A stretch of 9,549 nt of DNA from an uncultured Eubacteriales bacterium (GTDB lineage: Bacteria; Bacillota; Clostridia; Oscillospirales; Acutalibacteraceae): assembly GCA_948933715.1 (NCBI GenBank), contig CAQZPH010000033.1, forward strand, positions 1 through 9,549, given 5' to 3'. The notes under the pieces were generated by a model, which had not been told where the DNA came from, made no database searches, and saw only the letters and a program-made list of their open reading frames with translations. The translations under genes were made by a program, and so were the position numbers. Shown piece after piece: positions 6,671 through 9,549 of the stretch (its first letter is position 1; every line of letters begins with the position of its first letter).

Positions 6671-6778
6671 GGGTCGAAACAAAATCCTGTCAATGTAAAA
6701 AATTAAGATAATATTGATAATTGAGACGCATTGATGAAAGCAGGTATATCGTCATTGAATAATGGGGAGGTTAAACAA

Positions 6779-7088
6779 ATGACAAAGTATATTTTAACCG
6801 GTTAGATAATAACTTAAACTCGCAAGCAGCTAAAAACTGGATGAATTTGACCGGCAAAAAATTTGATTTTATTCAGAAGAAGCATTAAAGAAGTACTAAG
6901 AACAAGGAAGTGAAATGAAAGCAATAGACTTTAACCATAAAGAACTTTTGAAGATAAGGATGTTTTAGCATTGAGCTTGATGTCCAAAAGAGACGTCAAG
7001 CACAAGCTCATGTAGCAAAAGAAGCACGAGTGCAAAAAATTGTTTATACTTTTTAGTGAATGTTGATGATTCACTGAATCCAACCTAG
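6779..7088 (+). pseudogene. decayed small gene of about 105 codons (unrecognised), five frameshifts
   Basis: A good ribosome site GGGGAGG (6764-6770) precedes the ATG at 6779. The frame breaks at about 6803 (after MTKYILTG), 6867, 6948, 6971 and 7053; each time reading continues sensibly one base back. There is one in-frame TAA at 6897. The rebuilt protein reads DNNLNSQAAKNWMNLTGKKFD, YSEEALKKY, EQGSEMKAIDFNHKEL, EDKDVLA, ELDVQKRRQAQAHVAKEARV, then VDDSLNPT and TAG at 7086-7088. It is charged and helical with no export signal. I know no family for it. The clean ribosome site and the consistent product make a former gene likely. Confidence 0.55.
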
Positions 7089-7178
7089 GAATAGCTTTAT
7101 CATGCTTGTACTGAAAACTACATTATTCATAGTGGCGTAGATTATATTTTTTTAAGAAACTCAGCTATGATTCCTAGG
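7084..7178. repeat. long-spaced inverted repeat
   Basis: CCTAGGAATAGCT (7084-7096) pairs with AGCTATGATTCCTAGG (7163-7178): 13 pairs with a 3-base bulge, enclosing 66 bases. The left arm contains the stop of the pseudogene before it. The enclosed part holds a T7 run (7147-7153) and a short CTAC/GTAG pair. It could be a large RNA hairpin at the gene end, or a small mobile-element scar. No coding frame is inside. Confidence 0.5.
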
Positions 7179-7225
7179 TATTTCAATTGTTTACACTAAT
7201 GACGAGTACCCACGGAGATGACATA

Positions 7226-7651
7226 ATGACACGTATTTCACGTAAAAATAGTGCTAACGCGGTTATTTATGCATTACGTGCCTTAATTAATAGTAATGAT
7301 ACCACTTTAATTGTATTGAGGTGGCATATAAAGTTACTGGTAATCATGTTGAATTAAAAGAGATAAATAATGGGAAACTTACAAGGCTTTTGATGCAATG
7401 AGTATGACGAGAACAACAGATGACGCTTTTTCAAAGAGCCCAATCAACGTAACTTCAGAAGGAACGGTAACCTTCGGCACGATTGTTCGATAAGGCTATG
7501 GCATGTGCTAGACAGCGACTTTAGTAAGTCAACTGTTTACAAGCCAACCATAGTTAAGTACATTGGTCGAACATGAAAATGATTTTCACTTAGGCGACTA
7601 GCATCGAGGCAGTTGGAAGGTCTGATAAGGAAAGAGTTTTTTGATAATTAA
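7226..7651 (+). pseudogene. decayed small gene of about 140 codons (unrecognised), three frameshifts and two stops
   Basis: The ribosome site CGGAGA (7213-7218) precedes the ATG at 7226. The protein starts MTRISRKNSANAVIYALRAL, breaks near 7317 into IEVAYKVTGNHVELKEINN, breaks near 7374 into ETYKAFDAMSMTRTTDDAF and SEGTVTFGTIVR (TAA 7491-7493), and breaks again near 7490 into RLWHVLDSDFSKSTVYKP, then two TGA stops (7574, 7580) and FSLRRLASRQLEGLIRKEFF, ending at TAA 7649-7651. Each break moves reading one base back. The product is basic at the C-terminus. No family is recognised. The last segment may belong to a separate gene. An inverted repeat begins exactly at the final stop. Confidence 0.5.
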
Positions 7652-7681
7652 CATTTATTTGACTTTAGGAGATAAATGTTA
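7649..7681. repeat. short inverted repeat at a pseudogene end
   Basis: TAACATTTAT (7649-7658) and ATAAATGTTA (7672-7681) pair perfectly over a 13-base loop. No T-run follows on either strand, so it is a weak terminator at best. Between 7682 and 7848 I see nothing else that I can support. Confidence 0.45.
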
Positions 7682-7848
7682 GTGATTTTAGGAAATGAAT
7701 AAGTAGAGTAGCATATTGTAAATGATTAATTGTTAAAGGTGAAATGTAACGTTTATGAACAAAAACTGTAAGTGATAGGAAAGTATGATAAAGCGCAGTG
7801 CAAACTGTAGACATTTTTAGACATTATATGAGAAAATTAAAAGCGAAG

Positions 7849-7877
7849 TTGAAAGTATTTTATAAAAGATATATAAT
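7849..7877 (+). promoter_or_regulatory. near-consensus promoter of the 124-aa gene
   Basis: TTGAAA (7849-7854), 17 bases, TATAAT (7872-7877). Transcription would start near 7884, only a couple of bases before the ribosome site AAAGGAGA (7886-7893), so the mRNA leader would be about 15 bases long. Confidence 0.75.
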
Positions 7878-7898
7878 GAATGCGCAAAGGAGAATAAA

Positions 7899-8273
7899 AT
7901 GGATTTATCAAACTTTAAACCTTTTACTATGGTTGCAGGTAGAAGCTTTGTAACCATTTCTAAAAATGGAGTTGCATTTTCACAAGCAGCTGTTGCAGAA
8001 TTGGAAAAATCAGAGTATGTAATAGTGTTGTTTAATAGTCAAGAAAAACAGATGGCTATAAAACAAGCAAGACAAGATGATGATAATGCAATAGCTTTTT
8101 ATAAGAAAAATAGAAAAAATTTAAATGTAAGATGGAACAATTCTATGCTCAAAGAAAAGATAGGCTCAATGATGGATTGGAATCTGCATAACGATACTTA
8201 TCGAGTTGAAGGTAAATATGACAGAGAGAACCAGGCATTGATCTTTGATTTATTGTCAGCAGAGAAAAGCTAA
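7899..8273 (+). CDS. conserved-looking small protein of unknown function, 124 aa
   Basis: Intact, with a near-consensus promoter and a strong ribosome site (AAAGGAGA, five bases from ATG). The N-terminus (FVTISKNGVAFSQAAVAELE) alternates strand and helix and then reads EYVIVLFNSQEKQMAIKQAR; the later part has VRWNNSMLKEKI and YRVEGKYDRENQALIFDL. This build recalls small uncharacterised proteins found on firmicute phages and plasmids, whose N-terminus looks like a swapped-hairpin DNA-binding fold, but that is only a resemblance. There is no signal peptide, membrane segment or metal site. It stands alone as a transcription unit between decayed genes and the 277-aa gene. That it is intact among wrecks suggests it is in use or arrived recently. 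Confidence 0.85.
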   Translation: MDLSNFKPFTMVAGRSFVTISKNGVAFSQAAVAELEKSEYVIVLFNSQEKQMAIKQARQDDDNAIAFYKKNRKNLNVRWNNSMLKEKIGSMMDWNLHNDTYRVEGKYDRENQALIFDLLSAEKS

Positions 8274-8294
8274 TTTTACTCTTTTTTGCAAAAA

Positions 8295-8326
8295 AAGGAA
8301 TATAGAGCCCCCACTCTATATTCCTT
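8295..8326 (-). terminator. strong hairpin with its T-run on the minus strand
   Basis: A perfect 13-bp stem AAGGAATATAGAG/CTCTATATTCCTT (8295-8307 with 8314-8326) has loop CCCCCA. Left of it lies T6-GCA-A6, so on the minus strand the hairpin is followed by T6 (part of the stem base included), the form of an intrinsic terminator. On the plus strand AGTAGTTAAG follows, with no T-run. It may still end the 124-aa gene (stop 22 bases upstream), but by form it stops leftward transcription. Confidence 0.6.
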
Positions 8327-8334
8327 AGTAGTTA

Positions 8335-8436
8335 AGATATTGTGTATCTATATAAAATTAAATATCTCATTTACTATTATAAATAGTATGAGAAAAAATG
8401 CAAAGCAGCACAATATCTGGTATCAGAAAATGAGAT
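8335..8436 (+). promoter_or_regulatory. structured leader with competing pairings before the 277-aa gene
   Basis: Outer stem: AGATATTGTG (8335-8344) with CACAATATCT (8409-8418), 10 perfect pairs. Inner hairpin: CTCAT-TT-ACTAT (8366-8377) with ATAGT-ATGAG (8383-8392). Alternative: ATCTCATTT (8364-8372) with AAATGAGAT (8428-8436), 9 perfect pairs, which excludes the lower part of the inner hairpin. Such mutually exclusive stems are typical of attenuators, riboswitch-like leaders or origin/operator palindromes. No known riboswitch class is recognised and no clear promoter box pair is seen. Confidence 0.45.
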
Positions 8437-8488
8437 GTATGCACTATGTGGTGTAATTATCTTATCGTTTTTTGGAAAGGATAAACAT

Positions 8489-9322
8489 ATGCCTAAATTT
8501 GAAAAGGCAAGATATAGCAATACCAGAACATATTATACTGTGGAACAGTTAGATAAATTAGTCCCAGAAGACGCTGTTTTACAAAACCTATTTTGTGAAA
8601 ATTGTAATTGTCCTCTGACATTTCATCATTCCGGAAAAAGGAAAGCTTACTTATCGACAAAACCAGGATATAATCATAGTGAGAGTTGCAACAATAAATT
8701 AAAGCGAGAAGCAGCCGTTAAACGTAGAGTGTCCCGATATTCGGGAAGTATAGCACTTACTAGAACTCAACAAGCAAGATTAGCAAAATCAGGTTATAGA
8801 GCTTGGCTGAATAGAAGAAACGGCACGAATAGATCTTCTAAAAGAAAAAGTATTAGTAAGCGAGTCACGAAAAAAACTATTAGAGAAACAAGAGCTGTTT
8901 TTAAGCCGGTAGCTGATAGTAACGGTACTGTTCCTGTAGGTGATGCTAAGGAAAATGTACAAGGACGAACGCCTTTAGTTCCTATTTCTAATATTGGAGC
9001 CTATATCGGGCAGGCTATTAAGGTTGCTGGTGAAATTGGTGATGTTCATGTAGGAAAAAACATTACTAGTTTTAAATTGATTGATCAATCAAACGAGGTA
9101 ACGATTAAGTTAAATGAAGCCACTTTTCGTAATAGTGCTGCAGGACTAAAGAATGTATTTTTAACGTTAAAAAGCAAACTTAAGGATAATTTTAAAGCAT
9201 TTTGTTGTGCAGTGGTAGATGTAATCCCTGATACTGAAGGAAATCCCATGTGCATTTTAAGGACTGAAGATGCGCTTGTTGTTAATGGAACTACAGTAAG
9301 AATTGCACTAAAAATACATTAA
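8489..9322 (+). CDS. zinc-finger protein with possible OB-fold-like C-terminus, 277 aa, unknown function
   Basis: The start is set at ATG 8489 because GGAAAGGA (8474-8481) lies seven bases before it. The frame is open 18 codons further up to ATG 8435, but that start has no ribosome site and lies in the structured leader. Residues 36-67 hold C36-x2-C39, H63-x3-C67 (C41 also near), a zinc-binding pattern like the N-terminal finger of CoiA-type competence proteins. Residues 70-140 are very basic and would bind nucleic acid. From about 165, alternating strands (IGQAIKVAGEIGDVHVGK ... FKLID ... VTIKL, then FKAFCCAVVDVI, CILRTEDALVV) resemble an OB-fold. Inference: a nucleic-acid-binding protein, perhaps of mobile-element origin. 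No catalytic motif seen. Its own terminator follows; no partner gene in the window. Confidence 0.82.
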   Translation: MPKFEKARYSNTRTYYTVEQLDKLVPEDAVLQNLFCENCNCPLTFHHSGKRKAYLSTKPGYNHSESCNNKLKREAAVKRRVSRYSGSIALTRTQQARLAKSGYRAWLNRRNGTNRSSKRKSISKRVTKKTIRETRAVFKPVADSNGTVPVGDAKENVQGRTPLVPISNIGAYIGQAIKVAGEIGDVHVGKNITSFKLIDQSNEVTIKLNEATFRNSAAGLKNVFLTLKSKLKDNFKAFCCAVVDVIPDTEGNPMCILRTEDALVVNGTTVRIALKIH

Positions 9323-9347
9323 TTTATTTAAGAACTTTTAGTGCGAT
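9302..9347 (+). other. hairpin spanning the stop codon of the 277-aa gene
   Basis: ATTGCACTAAAA (9302-9313) pairs with TTTTAGTGCGAT (9336-9347), 12 pairs with one wobble, and the TAA stop (9320-9322) lies in the loop. No T-run follows. It may guard the mRNA end or be a leftover of a duplication; the true terminator is further on. Confidence 0.5.
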
Positions 9348-9362
9348 AGGAGAATAGTTTAT

Positions 9363-9405
9363 AAAGAGAGCTAAGCAACTAGAAAATAGTTATTTGGCTC
9401 TTTTT
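9363..9405 (+). terminator. intrinsic terminator of the 277-aa gene, abutting the IS
   Basis: A 19-position stem (9363-9381 with 9387-9405, one mismatch, three wobbles) has a GAAAA loop, and the right arm ends in T5. The last ten bases (GGCTCTTTTT) also look like the start of the ISL3-type inverted repeat, so the terminator and the IS edge overlap. Confidence 0.75.
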
Positions 9406-9549
9406 CTTTGACCAAATTTTTTCAATCTATTCTAATTAATAAATGTCTAAAATTATTGTGTCCGTAAGCAGTACGCTCAATCTGTTTAATTTTGCGATTG
9501 ACACCTTCAAGACAACCATTAGAGTAGTTAGAAGATATACCGTTTAGGA
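9396..9549 (-). mobile_element. ISL3-family insertion sequence, one end, continues beyond the window
   Basis: The GGCTCTTT... start at 9396 with GACCAAA shortly after resembles the usual ISL3-family terminal repeat (GG.TCTTT.GTCAA type), and an ISL3-type transposase C-terminus follows 26 bases inside. The exact edge is uncertain because it overlaps a terminator stem. The target duplication cannot be checked without the other end. Confidence 0.65.
9422..9549 (-). CDS. ISL3-family transposase, C-terminal 41 residues (partial)
   Basis: Read on the minus strand from the window edge to TGA at 9422-9424. NYSNGCLEGVNRKIKQIERT and AYGHNNFRHLLIRI form the family's conserved tail: the N-G-x-x-E-G-x-N-x-x-I-K block carries the last acidic catalytic residue (E) of the DDE transposase, followed by the YG.....HLL.RI ending. 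Family members usually continue after RI with a short charged tail (RI-R-L-type). Here RID-stop may reflect one lost base in AGAATAGATTG, since one inserted base would give RIRLKKF. Most of the gene lies outside the window. Confidence 0.85.
   Translation of the reverse strand, partial: LNGISSNYSNGCLEGVNRKIKQIERTAYGHNNFRHLLIRID

Noticed and set aside
7672..7703. AGGAGATAAATG followed by a 8-codon frame (MLVILGNE) as a leader peptide.
   Set aside because: Too short, no attenuator follows, and the ribosome-like box lies in the arm and loop of an inverted repeat at the end of a pseudogene.
8435..8488. An 18-codon extension of the zinc-finger protein starting at ATG 8435 (MYALCGVIILSFF...), which could look like a membrane or signal segment.
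   Set aside because: No ribosome site before 8435, it lies in the structured leader, and ATG 8489 has a clear GGAAAGGA at proper distance.

Overview
The window is AT-rich, firmicute-type DNA. Strong Shine-Dalgarno sites (AAGGAG-like), sigma-A-type promoters, T-tailed intrinsic terminators, the C-terminal piece of an ISL3-family transposase and the N-terminal piece of an ISNCY-like transposase all fit a Lactobacillus-group genome, possibly near L. helveticus or L. crispatus. That placement is inference from the style of the IS proteins. Most genes lie on the plus strand; only the two IS pieces are on the minus strand. No tRNA, rRNA or CRISPR array was seen.

Layout: (1) 1-866 is nearly gene-free. 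It has a possible gene 3' end, one clear terminator (174-217), a branched T-tailed structure (523-603), two copies of a palindromic repeat, and a possible promoter. (2) 867-3863 is a complete 998-residue superfamily 1 (Upf1/DNA2-type) helicase with every core motif. (3) 3864-4683 holds a third repeat copy, a truncated ISNCY-like element on the minus strand, and an orphan promoter-transcript-terminator unit. (4) 4684-6220 is one protein split over three frames; its C-terminal part reads like a PD-(D/E)XK nuclease. (5) 6221-7651 has at least three small genes broken by frameshifts and stops, one strong terminator, the fourth repeat copy and two inverted repeats. (6) 7682-9347 has two intact small genes of unknown function (124 and 277 aa), the second preceded by a leader with competing RNA pairings. 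(7) From about 9396 an ISL3-family element enters from the right.

The picture is accessory DNA in decay. All eleven frame breaks between 5160 and 7651 are in the same direction (one base missing), while the helicase next to them is intact. A nucleic-acid helicase close to a broken nuclease gene suggests a former defence or DNA-processing locus, but the two are separated by about 0.8 kb with a terminator between, so an operon is not shown. The most unusual items are the four-copy palindromic repeat that reads as a T-tailed hairpin on the minus strand in every copy, the split nuclease, the orphan small transcript at the IS edge, and the leader of the 277-aa gene.
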